From contig MU867126.1 of NCBI GenBank assembly GCA_033725935.1, positions 1 to 64,000 on the forward strand: DNA of 64,000 nucleotides. The letters are read 5' to 3'. The stretch is from Cladorrhinum sp. PSN259. Lineage: Eukaryota; Ascomycota; Sordariomycetes; Sordariales; Podosporaceae. Positions 23,138 to 34,625 of the stretch are shown here, in pieces. The translations under genes were made by a program, and so were the position numbers. The notes under the pieces are model-generated. The model was not told the origin of the DNA. It was given only the letters and a program-made list of their open reading frames with translations, and made no database searches. Within the stretch, counting starts at the first letter, position 1. The number at the start of each line of letters is the position of its first letter.

Positions 23138-23455
23138 ATGTCACCCTCGCCAAAAGATTCTGACGCTGCTTCGGTCAGCACCAACACCCCCCTTATTCCA
23201 AATGACAATACAAACGCCGGCAGCAGCTCCGGCAGCAAGATCAGCAACGTGCTAGACCGTCTCAGGGGCAAGGGAAAGGAGAAGGAGAGTACTGGCTCCA
23301 AGGGCAACGGCACGGACAATGACAAGAAGAGCTCCAGCGACACCCAGGGCTCTGCCTCCGGCGCCAGAGACACATCTGATACGGCTGCAAGCAGGGTCGC
23401 CGATCTGAACAAGAAGTACCCTGGCATGAATTTCAACTCACCGCGGATTGGTTGA
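23138..23455 (+). CDS. Small hydrophilic low-complexity protein
   Basis: A 105-residue frame from ATG to stop, preceded by an A-rich leader (ATAACA before the ATG) as is common for fungal starts. Composition is dominated by Ser, Asp, Gly, Lys, Asn and Thr. It has no signal peptide or membrane segment and is probably disordered. A short charged helix (ISNVLDRLRGKGKEKE) and a C-terminal piece (SRVADLNKKYPGMNF) are the only structured-looking parts. Unrecognised; codon use and its isolated position support a real gene. Confidence 0.55.
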   Translation: MSPSPKDSDAASVSTNTPLIPNDNTNAGSSSGSKISNVLDRLRGKGKEKESTGSKGNGTDNDKKSSSDTQGSASGARDTSDTAASRVADLNKKYPGMNFNSPRIG

Positions 23456-24002
23456 GCAGCGCGTTTCACAAGAAGATTTCTTTGTCTCTTTCGGATAATG
23501 CCTCGAAAGGAAAAAAAGGGAATGTCAGGAATATCAGGTCAGGGTCGCATCATCAAAATGGGGTTGCATTTATCAGGCGTCTTTGACCAGGGAATTTAAT
23601 AGAGATATGTTTCGTACGGCCACTCCTTTTTTTTCTTCTTTTTTTGGGAGAGGTTAATTTTTTCATCTTAGTTTGTTTGAAAGCGCTCTTAATACACACC
23701 CGCCATCCCTGTCTTTAAAACACTGTGCTCCTTTCAAGTTGCCTTCCCTTAATGCTCACTTCCCTTGTCTTCCGTGCATTTCAGTTTCTCGACAGAATGA
23801 CCATCAATCCTGCACTTGACCTTCCCTTTCCAACAAAAATATCGGCAAAAAACAGATTTCATCCTCGGCATTCCTCCACGCTTCCTACATGTCTCTTGTT
23901 TGATTTGACAACCCACTTTCTTCTTCTGCTTTGAGATAGGAACACTCAATACCCATTGCTAAACCCTGTTGCCTTACCCCGTTCTCAAGAAAATGACAAA
24001 AA
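23456..24002. other. Intergenic, no gene recognised
   Basis: This is the T-rich 3' region of the small gene followed by DNA leading to the tRNA. Pyrimidine-rich tracts are near 23620-23650. No motif-bearing frame is present. Confidence 0.4.
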
Positions 24003-24074
24003 GCGGTCATGGTGTAGTGGTTAGCATTAATGCCTTCCAAGCATTAGAGTCGGGTTCGATTCCCGATGATCGCA
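24003..24074 (+). tRNA. tRNA-Gly (anticodon UCC)
   Basis: A full cloverleaf can be drawn. Acceptor GCGGTCA pairs with TGATCGC (one G-U). The D arm has GTGTAGTGGTTAGC. The anticodon loop is CTTCCAA with anticodon TCC, and the T arm has GGTTCGATTCC. There is no intron and no encoded CCA. A T run follows immediately (24079 onward), as expected for RNA polymerase III termination. It reads GGA. Confidence 0.93.
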
Positions 24075-24120
24075 TCAATTTTTTCCCTTTTTTATTCTTG
24101 CCCTTTCATATTGCTCCAAG

Positions 24121-24570
24121 TCAATCGACACCGTTCCCAAATCCCGGCGGCCCAGATAGAGGAGGACGGATAGGAACGGGGGCGATTGGTGGTCCGCCCG
24201 GCCCTGGGAAAACAGGGGCGCTCGATATCCCAGTAGGACCAGTGGGGAACGGTGGACCTCGGGGCAAGAACGGTGGAGGTCCTCCTGCTCCTCCTCCTAT
24301 TACTGGTAGCGGTGGCCCAGGTACTGGAGCTCCAGGAAGGGGAGGACCCGCAGAAGGGTTCGGGCCTGAAGAGGAAGAAGCAGAATCGTATCCGGTTGTG
24401 GATGAGTTGGAACCCGATTTGGACTTGGATGTGAGTGATACCGAGCCTGAGATGGAGGCACGACGACTGCGGCGAAGAGTGTGAACCGCATGGTTTATAC
24501 AGAATGAAATAAGAATGGCGGCAGCGGCATAAGTTAGAAGGATGAAGGCGAGCGCGTCGTTTGACTTCAT
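24121..24570 (-). CDS. Small proline-rich single-pass membrane protein
   Basis: 149 residues from the ATG at 24570 (MKSNDALAFILLTY); the frame is open further upstream but without ATG. One hydrophobic helix (about residues 6-26) is followed by a basic stretch (HTLRRSRRAS), a Ser-rich segment and a long Pro/Gly tail. The tail looks disordered, and the topology would place the basic flank in the cytosol. Not recognised. The opposite strand is also open here because of the Pro/Gly repetition; this strand is preferred for its ATG and membrane helix. Confidence 0.45.
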   Translation of the reverse strand: MKSNDALAFILLTYAAAAILISFCINHAVHTLRRSRRASISGSVSLTSKSKSGSNSSTTGYDSASSSSGPNPSAGPPLPGAPVPGPPLPVIGGGAGGPPPFLPRGPPFPTGPTGISSAPVFPGPGGPPIAPVPIRPPLSGPPGFGNGVD

Positions 24571-27500
24571 TTTTTTGGGGGGGTATTTATTCTTCGGAGA
24601 CTTAGCGGAGACTCTGAAAGGGAATGTAGTGTGGTGGATTGAGAGATTCGGAAGGATTTGCAAGTAAACAAAACCATTAGAATATGAGGTACACGGAGGC
24701 TATGTTTACTACAAGCATCTTCATCCCAACATTTAACTGTCTATCACCATGTTGATTTTTCGCTGAGACATAAACAAACAACCTGGACCAAGTATCACAA
24801 CGCAAGTGTGTATTTTAAGATGTTATACAGCGCATCCCGGGACCTCCCAAGAACTGTGTGATACAGTCGGCAACAGAAATCGTGCACTAGATTAGTTGGT
24901 GACAGAGTGATGAGGGAGAACCCTGGCTTTGTGGCACCGGGAGCTTGCATAACCGTCTGCGTGAGTCGACGTTGCTACGAGTTTCAAATTGTTGCACAAT
25001 ATTAATCTGTGAGTAACTGGAAGACACATGCAGCCATTTTCTGTGAGCAAATTTGTCAGGCAGCTATCTATCCCTGATGAAATGCCCTGGCCGCAACCTG
25101 TACCACATGTCGGGGTCGCAATTCTCGGAAGAAGCAGTCGGCAGACAGGGAAGGCAGGTGCAGAGATGATGTAATACGATTAAGGAAGATCAAACCCCAA
25201 AAGATTTCAACTGGCATCTCGCCATGAATAATCAGCATTGGGGGGTGATTAATTCTCATATACTGCTTCCTAAACATGTTCACGATGCCAAACAAGGTAC
25301 GAAGGCCAATCAAAAATGCAACCCATAAGGTATTAGTACGTGGTGGAATATCCAGCATGCGTAGAAATGAGTCAGGAATGCATTAATAGAAACCGAATAG
25401 GCGTAGAAAGGAGGCAGGAATGCGTCAACAGAAGCTGAATAGGCGTATAAACAAGTCAAATAGGCATAGGGAAGTCTGAATTAGGCACGCACCGCGCTAA
25501 CAAACATTTAAGCGTCAGATTTTACATGGCAAGCACAGGACGAAATGGGCCTTATGCCTTTAATTGGTTACGATGGAGGCATTGATGACGAGACCAAGGT
25601 GGATGAGTCGATCAGTACTTGACAAATTTGAGGGGCCTGATTTCGGCTACTCCGCATTACAACCCGAGAGAATTCTCCAAGATTTTACCTTGATGTTCTC
25701 TGCTGCCAGATGTGTTATACTGAGAACTGTCTTACGAAAGCAAACAGATTCCCTAGTTTGCTCAGATCTTCAGCCACGGCAGTAGCCATGATATGGTCTT
25801 CCCTCTCGGCCGAACAGAACACTCCCAGGCAGATTTGCAACAAGGCAATTGAACTCATTATGCATTCACATCTGCAAAGTTTGTATGGTCGTAATGGAAT
25901 GGCTGAGATCTGTACACGTGCCATAGCTCCGGTGCTCGGCCGGTGTTTTACAACTCTGATCCGAAATCTTCTCTCCAATAGCGGTTTTGATTTGCTCCCA
26001 CTAGCGTTGATAACATGCCTCAAGATCTCGTGTCATGTTTTTCTGTGGCTGAAGCAGTGCAATTTGGATCCGACCATGTCTCACATAAATCGGCCTGTCA
26101 CTCAGGCCCATCTACCGGGTGGCTTGGACAAGACATGTCTTTTCTTCCCCCCTGGGACTCGGATTTTTTCCCGCTTCTACCGTTGGATTGGCTGCTGGCT
26201 TGTTGAAGACGACTATCAAGCATGTGAGAATTTGTATTGGTGGCAAGCACCTCGCACTATTGACGCCATTGGCCCCCATGGTTCGTTAGCAAGCCAGTTG
26301 CTAATCAAGGCCTCAGGTAACCCCATGATTGGTAAGAACCTAAGTTGGTGAACAGCTGGTCCAGGTTGTTCATCAGATAAACAATTTCGATGCTTACATG
26401 TATTATCCATGCAATATTCAGGCAAAAGCTCCATCAGATACCAAAAGCCCAACATGAAAAGTCAAGATCAAGGGATATTGCAGCCACTGCTCTAGACTTT
26501 TCACAGTGTCTTCACTTTTGTTGGGCCAGAATGGTGGCAGGTCACTTGATGGGAGTAAACACATGCCTTCAATGTTTACTCCTTTGCCCTGAAGTAACAA
26601 GAAATCTGCTATCCTCTCTCGTCATCCTGACACTGGTACCAATATCAAATTGCTTGTTCCAAAACACGAAAGATGCCGTCCTCTTTCTCTGCCTTAAGTT
26701 GTCCTCAGGCATTCTGCCAAATTCCGAAAAGAGCAACAAGTTTCAAAATATTGTCTACTAGTATCAGCTAGGCTTTCAATGTAGTCATCTTCAGCTCGAA
26801 TTGACATGATATCTGCTTGGTTCAAATATTACTCGTGTCATTGTTATTGTGATAGATAGGCGGACCTCTCGGTGAGAAAATGGTCTCCTTTCATCGGTGA
26901 AATATATGACCAGTTTGGGGAGGTGGTAGGTGCTGTCTGCAACATCCCATCTTTAGTATATGACCAGCTGAACCCCGTGTCATTCTCGGACAAGCGAATT
27001 TGCGGCACAGCCCGCTCACCGATCAACCACTGGCAACAGATCTGAATGCCCTAATCCGTCCCATGCCCGGTCTCAACCCCCAGAAATCATCATGACAAGT
27101 AAGCATGTCAAGTTTACCGGCTGTCGTCGGCTCGTTGCCTTCCATGATGAGGCGTGTTTGCGGCTGCGGCGTGAGGCACATCAAAATTCTTCTCGAGTTT
27201 ATCTGTGTGTACACAGTACATGTACATACATACATACATGTGACAAAGTTGTGTGGCCGTCCCACCGCCCCGGATAACCTCTGCGGCGGGTGCGCAGATC
27301 GCGGCTGGTTCAATCAATGCGCAAAAGCCAGCATCTGCGGCTGCGCACATCTTTTGGCCCCTAATCGCTACTAACCGGCAAATTTGCTTCTATTTTCTTC
27401 ATATCTTCCCGCCCGCACTTTACCGCTTAGGGATGTTCGTTACCGTCCACCTGGAACCTTTGCGGCAAATTCTCATCCCTGGGGCCCAGTACTTGGGGAT

Positions 27501-28189
27501 GACTGCAAGGGATGTTTCTGAGCTCTTGCTGTTTCTTTTTCTGTTTGAAACTTGTGTCACGTTTGAGGCAAAAAGGCAGCAGAGTTCTTGTTTCAAGCTA
27601 AAAAGAAAGAAAGAAACAACTCGTTTTCCAAAATCACTGCCACGAGCAAGCCCAAATGTGATCCAGCAGGATGAAGAATGCGAAGATTCGACATGTTCCT
27701 TCTTGTGTGACACGGATAGATACTCAAAGTTGATGTGATACCTAACGGATAGTACCCGAAAGGTATCCGATTGTGCCTGATCGGGGCGTCGGTACTCATG
27801 ATCGGATCTGCGCCTCCCGTCGTAACTGTTACACTCCCGTCGGACTCGAGTCTGCAGCTCGGACTATGGGGACGTCCAGATAGCAAAGGATTAGACGCAA
27901 GCCAAAGTGGCTGCAGACACATGTTAATGCCACCATCTGCCGGTATTTCCCAACTCAGAAGCATCAATGCCATTGGCCCATTGCCTCTCCAAGTTGAGTG
28001 TGTGTCATCCCGGCATATGCAACTAAAATTTAGGTAAATGTAGGTGCGTAGTATTAAGTGATTTTTAGGATCACAAGCTAAGGTGACCATTCTCTCAAAG
28101 GACCGAATGCCTGCAAGGAACTTTATAACTAGAAAGATTGGCGATAATAATTGGCCTTGAGAAGGACCAGAGCCCCACCAGGGCTCCCA
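24571..28189. other. 3.6-kb region without a recognised gene
   Basis: Frames up to about 210 codons occur (for example 25710-26351 +), but none shows a family motif or convincing exon chain. A 42-bp tandem repeat sits at 25359-25470, and a short ACAT-type microsatellite at about 27215-27240. Parts may be decayed genes or repeat DNA. Confidence 0.4.
25359..25470. repeat. 42-bp tandem repeat (about 2.7 units)
   Basis: Units beginning GCGTAGAAA or GCGTATAAA start at 25359, 25401 and 25443. The first two full units are about 80% alike, sharing CAGGAATGCRT and GAATAG; the third is partial and more diverged. Confidence 0.75.
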
Positions 28190-30434
28190 TTAGGCAATGG
28201 CCGAGTCCTTTACCAGAGTGGCTTCCCACCGGCTTGCGCTTTCCAACAGCTCTCTCCCAAACTCCCGCGAAAGTCCAGTCAGCTTGTCGACTATGTGGCA
28301 CGTTGCAAGTGACTTTTGGCCCCAAACCTCGAGCGCTATCATGGCCGCACGTTCCAACCACATGATGCACTGTCTCAAATCCGACTTGCGGTGGTAGATT
28401 TCCGCAATATCTTCCATGGTGTGAGCCGAGATGCCGTCACGATGGAGTGGACTTGAAGGGCTGTGGGATCCTTGGACTGGTTGACGTGTGATGACCGACA
28501 TGCAATGTTCCAGTGCTAGATCGTAGTCGTTTGTTGCCATGTAGAGATGGGCGAGCTCGTTTTCCACTGCCCGAGCTTGGCTAGAATCTTGACCATAGGC
28601 CTGGCGACATGACTTGAGCAGCTCTACGAGAATGTCCCTGGCAGCACCAAATTCTCCATTGCGGCGCAGTAGTGTTGCTAAAGAGTCGGTAAGTTTGATG
28701 GTGACAGCTCTCGATCGACCCAACCGCGTATTGAAGATGTCGAGCATGCACTGCAGGCCACGCCGCGAAACCTCTTGACAGTTTTCGTCCCGACTCAATT
28801 CTTGACAGATCAGTGTGATGGGATGGTTGTTGGGTAAGCTCTCTTCAGCTTGGAGGCTGAGGAACTGGAGAAGGATAGAGCGCAGCTCTGGGCGTGCTCT
28901 CAAGTTCGCAGGAGAAAGTATCGCAAAGAGATTCTTGAGAAAATCAAAGGGCTGCGCCGTCATGGCATCCACGGCCATGACCCCGGCTTCATGCATTGCA
29001 GGCCAGGCACGCTCGCTGTATTGGGAGTCTTTTGGGGACCCAGCTGCCAGTTTGACCAAGTAGATTGCGTTTTTGATGGTGTCCCAGTACTTTTTCGATG
29101 CTGGTGGGGATCGGTTGCCGAGGTACTCATCCGGCAGCACACCCTCCGGTATGTTTTGAAGCTGCCATTCGTAATAGTTGTGTAGGCTGAGAGTGATGAC
29201 CTGCAATGTGCGTGTTTTGGAATCTGAGACCATGGGTGGAAGAGGGGCTCCCGCCAGCAGCTGCAGCTGTGCTTGATAGGCGACGAGGCTGGGTGCCGGA
29301 GAGCTGACTGTAGACCCAACTTCAGATTTGGCGGAGACGTGTTCGTCTGAGCTGGCGCTGGACTCGGGGGTAGCGCAAGGAAAGTCGGGGGACGAGACCA
29401 AGGTTTGAGGGGGAGAATACGGCTCGATTTGGTGGAAACTCCTGTCTGAGAGAAGGTCCGAGATGTGGATGCTAGCCCTGGGAGATGGCGCCGAGGACTT
29501 GATGAGCGCCTGTTGCGTCTCTGCGGAGCCATGTTGGGGTTTTCTGGACCCGTGCTGGATAGATTTGGCGGCTCGGATTGTTTTGTGTATCTCTGCCTGG
29601 TTCATGGTATCGTTGGACGTCACCAAACCGGTTGCTGCCGATGTCGCCGACCCAGGAGAGCGTCGACGTTGAAATTTGGGGCCATCCTCACTGTTGCCAT
29701 TCTTGAAGATGTTCCACTCCCGAAACCTCTTGTCATACATACGCTTACTGTCACCAACATCAGTCAGCTTGATCAGCGTCATCGGGGCGGCACGAAAGTT
29801 GGGAAAATAGGTATGAGGTGAAAGTAAGCAAGGTAGCCGAGTTCCAGAGTGTAAAAGAAACAGATCCAGATGAGCTTCATATGAAATAAAAGGACAAAAA
29901 AGGACATGGGACTCTGTTCAAAGCACCGCACCTTGGCGGGATTCAAGATGCCCCGCTTGGGTCGGCCGAACCTTCACCCAGCTTGGGATACGGTTGGTCA
30001 AGGTGCCATGGTAAATTGCATCCACTCGGGTAAAGGCAGGTGGTTGGCGTTCAGCTCATATGTGGTGTATGCGGTGTATGCGGATGGAATGTACAGAATA
30101 CACACCTTGCAACGAAGCCATGCTGCTTCCTCATGAGCTCGCTCACTCGTTTCAGCGGATGCTCTCTGTAGAGGTTGATGATGGTTTCTCGGTGCCTGGC
30201 CCACTCCTTGGAAGAAGGGCCCTGCAGCGTGCGGGATTTCCTTTCTGGGCTATTGCCATTTGTCGTCGTTGATGACGATGGTGCCGTTATTGATGTCGTA
30301 GCCAGACTCGGCTCGGAGGGGGAGACTCGGGGTCGCCCCGGAAGACCCGAAACCGACCCCGACCCCGTTGCCCAAGTGGGAGTGGGTGCTGCTGGTGCTG
30401 CTACTGCACGGTTCTCGGACGAAAGCAAGGTCAT
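28190..30434 (-). CDS. Clr5-domain protein with TPR-like C-terminus
   Basis: Exons 30434-30106 and 29747-28190 join to 628 residues. The intron, 29748-30105 (358 nt; GTGTGT...GACAG), is unusually long for this window, but the join is supported because it completes a Clr5 domain. The first exon ends EWARHRETIINLYREHP...KQHGFVA, and the second continues SKRMYDKRFREWNIFKN. The start is the ATG at 30434 (MTLLSSENRAV). A Ser/Pro-rich linker follows. The C-terminal third has helical repeats resembling TPRs (FGAARDILVELLKSCRQAYG, ENELAHLYMATNDYDLALEH, YHRKSDLRQCIMWLERAA). Clr5 proteins are presumed fungal nuclear regulators, so a regulatory role is inferred. The targets are unknown. Confidence 0.8.
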
Positions 30435-31324
30435 GGTGGTCACAGTGTGCCGGTGGTGCTGTTGGACTCACTACCAATTCTGCGGCAGGCTGGGAAGCTG
30501 CGAGGAGCAAAGTCCCAAGTGGAGTGGGAATGCAAGGGAAATATGACTAAAGGAGCCAAACTGCAAGAGGAATCCTTGGCAACTCGCTGATGAAGCGCGT
30601 GGCGCATGCGCAGGAGCAGTGCGGCACAGCATCCCGAAGTGGGAAAGAACCTTGCAGACACACATCCGTCATCGGGCCAATCAGAGCCAGCTGCCCGTTT
30701 TTTCGTCTCACACAATTGGGGCTTGAAGAAGGCAGGAGAGTTGTTGGAGCTTGTTGGAGCCTGGTAAGGGGGGGGAGGGGAGATGCAGGTCCCACTTACA
30801 TGTAGGTACCTGCCTGTCTGGTACGGCCGGCAAATGACAACTTCTCATGCTCCTTCTCTTCACCCATTATCAGAACTGTCAATTGGGCTGACCGCCAAGT
30901 CTAAAGTCAAGAGAAAAAGAAGATCGGACGGGACGATTTCCGTGAGGAGTCGTGGCATGTTACAGCCGGAGGAACTCGAAAGAAGGTAACTGGGTCAGGT
31001 AGAAAGGGAGACTGGAGAGAGTCGTACCAATGGCAAGCTCTTTGCATATCGGGTGTGACAATAAATCATGCATGTTCATGAGTAACGGCAGGCAGTGAAT
31101 AATTTTCTTTTAATAAGTTCCAACGAAGATCGCTATGCAATGAATACTCCGATCCCCAAATGCCCGACATTCTATCCCATCCAAACCCAAAGACGCCCCC
31201 TGTTCGCGAGAACACCAGTTTACCCATGCTTTGTACCCAAAAATCAAATTCAGAATAAACAAAATGAAGGCATATAATCCCCTTATGCTCCAAAATCCAC
31301 GTAGCAACACCTGCGCGCTGTCCA
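30435..31324. other. Intergenic, promoter of the Clr5 gene
   Basis: This lies between the 5' end of the Clr5-domain gene and the 3' end of the membrane-protein gene on the same strand. No motif-bearing frame was seen; there is a G-rich run near 30770. Confidence 0.4.
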
Positions 31325-32146
31325 TTAATCCAAAAGGTCCTTTCCTTCTTGGTGGTTTTTCACCGCATCATAGATGGCTGTCGACAGAGCCAATGGTCTG
31401 AATATTGATACCCATGGTCAGCTTACGCAACAAGGACGGAAGTGGCAGGAGTTTGGAAGTGCTCTTACGATTGGATCGACGCCAAGATCAAGGATGGCAT
31501 CATTGATCTTGTTTCTGCCACATTGGCACCCAAGAGACCAACAAGACCAACTCCAGCAGCTGACAATATTACATTGAGAACACAGGCAAAGAAGGTGACG
31601 ATTTGCTTCCGCCAGTGCTGTTGGCCTTCGGTCAATGTCACCTTGTTGCTCTCAACGGCGAGCAAAATGCAAAACATGGCAATGTTGATGAAGAGTCCAA
31701 ATGCACCCTGTAGTGTGGGACAAAGATGTGTCAATATTACAGATGCTGGATATGAAGTAAAAGCGGGTATAACTTACGAGAAAAATGCAGGTCAACAATA
31801 ATGTCTGACTGGCAACATCAAATGTTCCCCAGTTTTGGATGCCATCAGCAACCTCCATCCAAGTAAAGGGGCATGGGTCATGGCCGGAGACTGTGTTGAC
31901 TCTGAATGGGGCATTGTGCAACTGCTGTAATTGCTGCATTGAGAGTTTCGGTGAGCGGCCGATATTGTTGTAAATATATGCAACTGATCCGGCACAGATA
32001 AGACCAAGATGGGCCAGGATCGAAGCGACATGCACAAGCTTCCACCTAAAATTATTGGGCCTGTACATCTTGCGTAGATCTTGTTGCGAGCGACGTGACT
32101 CTGGCTTTGTTGGTGCGGTTTGACGATGGGAAAAAGAAGAATGCAT
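31325..32146 (-). CDS. Small multi-pass membrane protein
   Basis: Three exons: 32146-31778, 31707-31469 and 31397-31325, giving 226 residues. The introns, 31708-31777 and 31398-31468, have consensus ends (GTAAGT...TACAG; GTAAGA...TTCAG). The basic N-terminal tail precedes four hydrophobic helices: around residues 36-58 (VASILAHLGLICAGSVAYIY), two in tandem around 110-145 (TLLLTCIFLGAFGLFINIA), and around 160-185 (FFACVLNVILSAAGVGLVG). A hydrophilic loop with several Pro and His lies between the first and second. This is a four-helix topology of the kind seen in fungal tetraspan or MARVEL-like proteins, but no family was identified. The long 2.5-kb upstream region is gene-free. Confidence 0.7.
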
Positions 32147-34625
32147 TGTGCCTCAGGACAGGAGATGGGACGTCAGGTGGCCGGCAGTTCAAATTATACC
32201 TCAGAATGCAAACGAGTGCAGTTGTTGACTTTCTGCCAATAAGCCTTGTGGGGGGGAAGGCAAGGGGGCCAAAATATAGAAGCCATTCGATCAATTTGAT
32301 GTGACTGTTTCCCTGGCACGAGATGACTGACTGAACTAGTCCCATCTGGCCTGGTATCAGTCACGAGTTTAGGTTGTCACGTCCTTGTGTGGTGGGGACC
32401 CTGCTAGGCACCCAAAATGCTGGGAGCTTCTAGAGCCATGGTCGAAGGAAAAAAGGAACAAAAGGGCCATTCAAACAACAACAGCCACCTCCTGTGCGTT
32501 CTCACGCCACCCCAATTCCGGAAATCAAGACATACACCCCTGGATAGTATTCGTCACACAGACGAGCCTCATTCCGGGATTTGACGGGTTTCAACCACTC
32601 TCTCTTTCTAGTGGTTTGAGAATGGGGCGGCAGTTGCTGACGGGTTGTTCCTTATCTGGAGCGACTCGGCCCCTACCCCAGCACCCGCACAATTGGTTTC
32701 TATGAGAGATGCCAGATTGAAACGTGGAGTCTGAGGTAATACTCGTAAATCTGGGGCCTATGCTCGATCAAGTTCATCTTTGCTTCCAGGGCGGCATGTA
32801 TTAAAGTGAAAAAAAAAACGTTAAAAAGCCCAACAAGATCGATCGATCATGGCGGTGTTTCTCGCTTGTCGGAATTGGGATATCTTTGGATTAATTATGC
32901 CACACTCTCATTCGCGGAAAAGCATGCAAACACAAATCAGTATCAGAGGCAGACGACAGGTGGTCGCACTTGTCATCTCTTCCTTCGTCTGGATGGCAGA
33001 GGCACCGTACAGCACCTACCGTGCCCGTCACAGTGGTGATACAGTGCAAAGTCGGTCCCATCAGATCGGTATTCTTAGATATATTCATTCTGGGCAACAT
33101 CGCTGCCTGAAGTATTTAAGGAGGGCGTTGATTATTATTAAAATTGAGATGAGGCTCAAATTATGAGAAAATAAGAAATAATTGGAAGTATTCCATACCC
33201 AGGTTCCATACTTGGAAGATGTCGTTCTCCCCAGCTAAACGCACTGTGGCTGCATGTCCAGCCCAGTCTTCGGGGTGTACCTGACCCCACACGCCGGGAC
33301 TGGGAGACCTCCATTGAATCCGCATTTGCTGTGGGGCAACGTTAGGCGACACCTTCCTGCAAGGCATACACAGGCGGGCAGAGAACGGCGGCACATAACC
33401 AACCGGAATGCATTGCCATACTGGCTGTTTGTTTCTTTGATGGTAATGAGACCGGATTGGAAGACTGCTGAGGTTTGACCGAGCGCAAAAGTTGCGAGAC
33501 TCCACTTTCCATGGCAAATAAGTTCTGTTGGTGCGGGGTTGGCTGGCTTCTGGAAGCTTGGAAGTCCCGTCTACCGCATCTGCGTAATAAGATTCGAGCC
33601 TGCAATGCTTCCAAATCAATCGAGTCGTCGGCAAGTCCGCCAATCGATTTGTCACAGGCCTGACCTTTGAAGCCCGCCTCAGCGATGCTGGACGTGGCGT
33701 CTGGTCACTTCCACTCGACAAAACGGCCCAACCACATGCCATTAATGAGCTTCCTGGTTCAGCTCAACGGCGTTACACCGTCTCGACGCTTCTAAAACCG
33801 GAACTGGCCCCTTTAACCCAAAGATACTTACCAGCTTTATTCACGAGACGGGACGGTCACATCCGGAATCCTGCCGGAACCACACAGGCGGAGAGCCCCG
33901 TTGTTTTAGGGCTGAAGTGGTGTCCTGGGTTGTCACCGAGGCGTTCACGGGGCGGACCGACTCACCGAATCACCGGGTCAAAGTGACCGACAAATTCCAA
34001 CCAACCATCTCTTCACTCTCAAAATAAAATAATCCACCACCAGCATTACCCACTTTCCCTCTTCTCTCTTTTCACTGGATAAAACGCGGGCCAAGATGTG
34101 TCTTACATGCCCAAAGCAGTGCTAATTTTCTGGATATCGTCATCCATGGCCATTATCATCACCATCATGGCCATCACCAAACATTCTACGACTTCCTTCT
34201 GGCTGATTGATTCGTATTAGGACATGAATTCTTCCTTTATGAGGAACCTGTATTACACATACATCAAAGATTTCAAGCACCGAGTGGTACTGTTCTCGCA
34301 TGTTTCCCATTAGCCCCGGTGGTGAAAGACATGAAGTCCAGCCTCCACCAGCAGAGCCACCCCTCGGTTACGGCACAAACGTCTCTCAAGTACCTAACTG
34401 TGAGAAGAAAGATCTTTGGCTGGTGAAGGATGATGTGTGGTCATCAGATTCTAAGCCTCAGCGGCATGAAATACGCTGCTAGGCTGTTTTTTTTCTGGTA
34501 ATCCGCGTTATCTGACTTTCATTCATGTATATCATAGCATGAGGCCTAGCCTCCAAGGTCTCCTTATTTTGTCGCATCTTTATTCTCCGTAGCCCAAAAT
34601 TATCGCCAAGGCCTCTTAATTCGCC
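32147..34625. other. 2.5-kb intergenic region
   Basis: Upstream DNA of two divergent genes. A CAT/CCAT-rich low-complexity patch lies at about 34135-34180. No family-bearing frame or RNA gene was seen. Confidence 0.4.

Noticed and set aside
23969..24484. Plus-strand Gly/Pro-rich frame overlapping the tRNA
   Set aside because: It runs through the tRNA-Gly gene and is the complement of the Pro-rich minus-strand frame, which has an ATG and a membrane helix.
25710..26351. Plus-strand frame of about 210 codons
   Set aside because: No recognisable motif, no good promoter or splice context, and unusual composition; chance or relic.
33161..33742. Minus-strand frame of 193 codons
   Set aside because: No family resemblance; mixed composition with competing frames on both strands.
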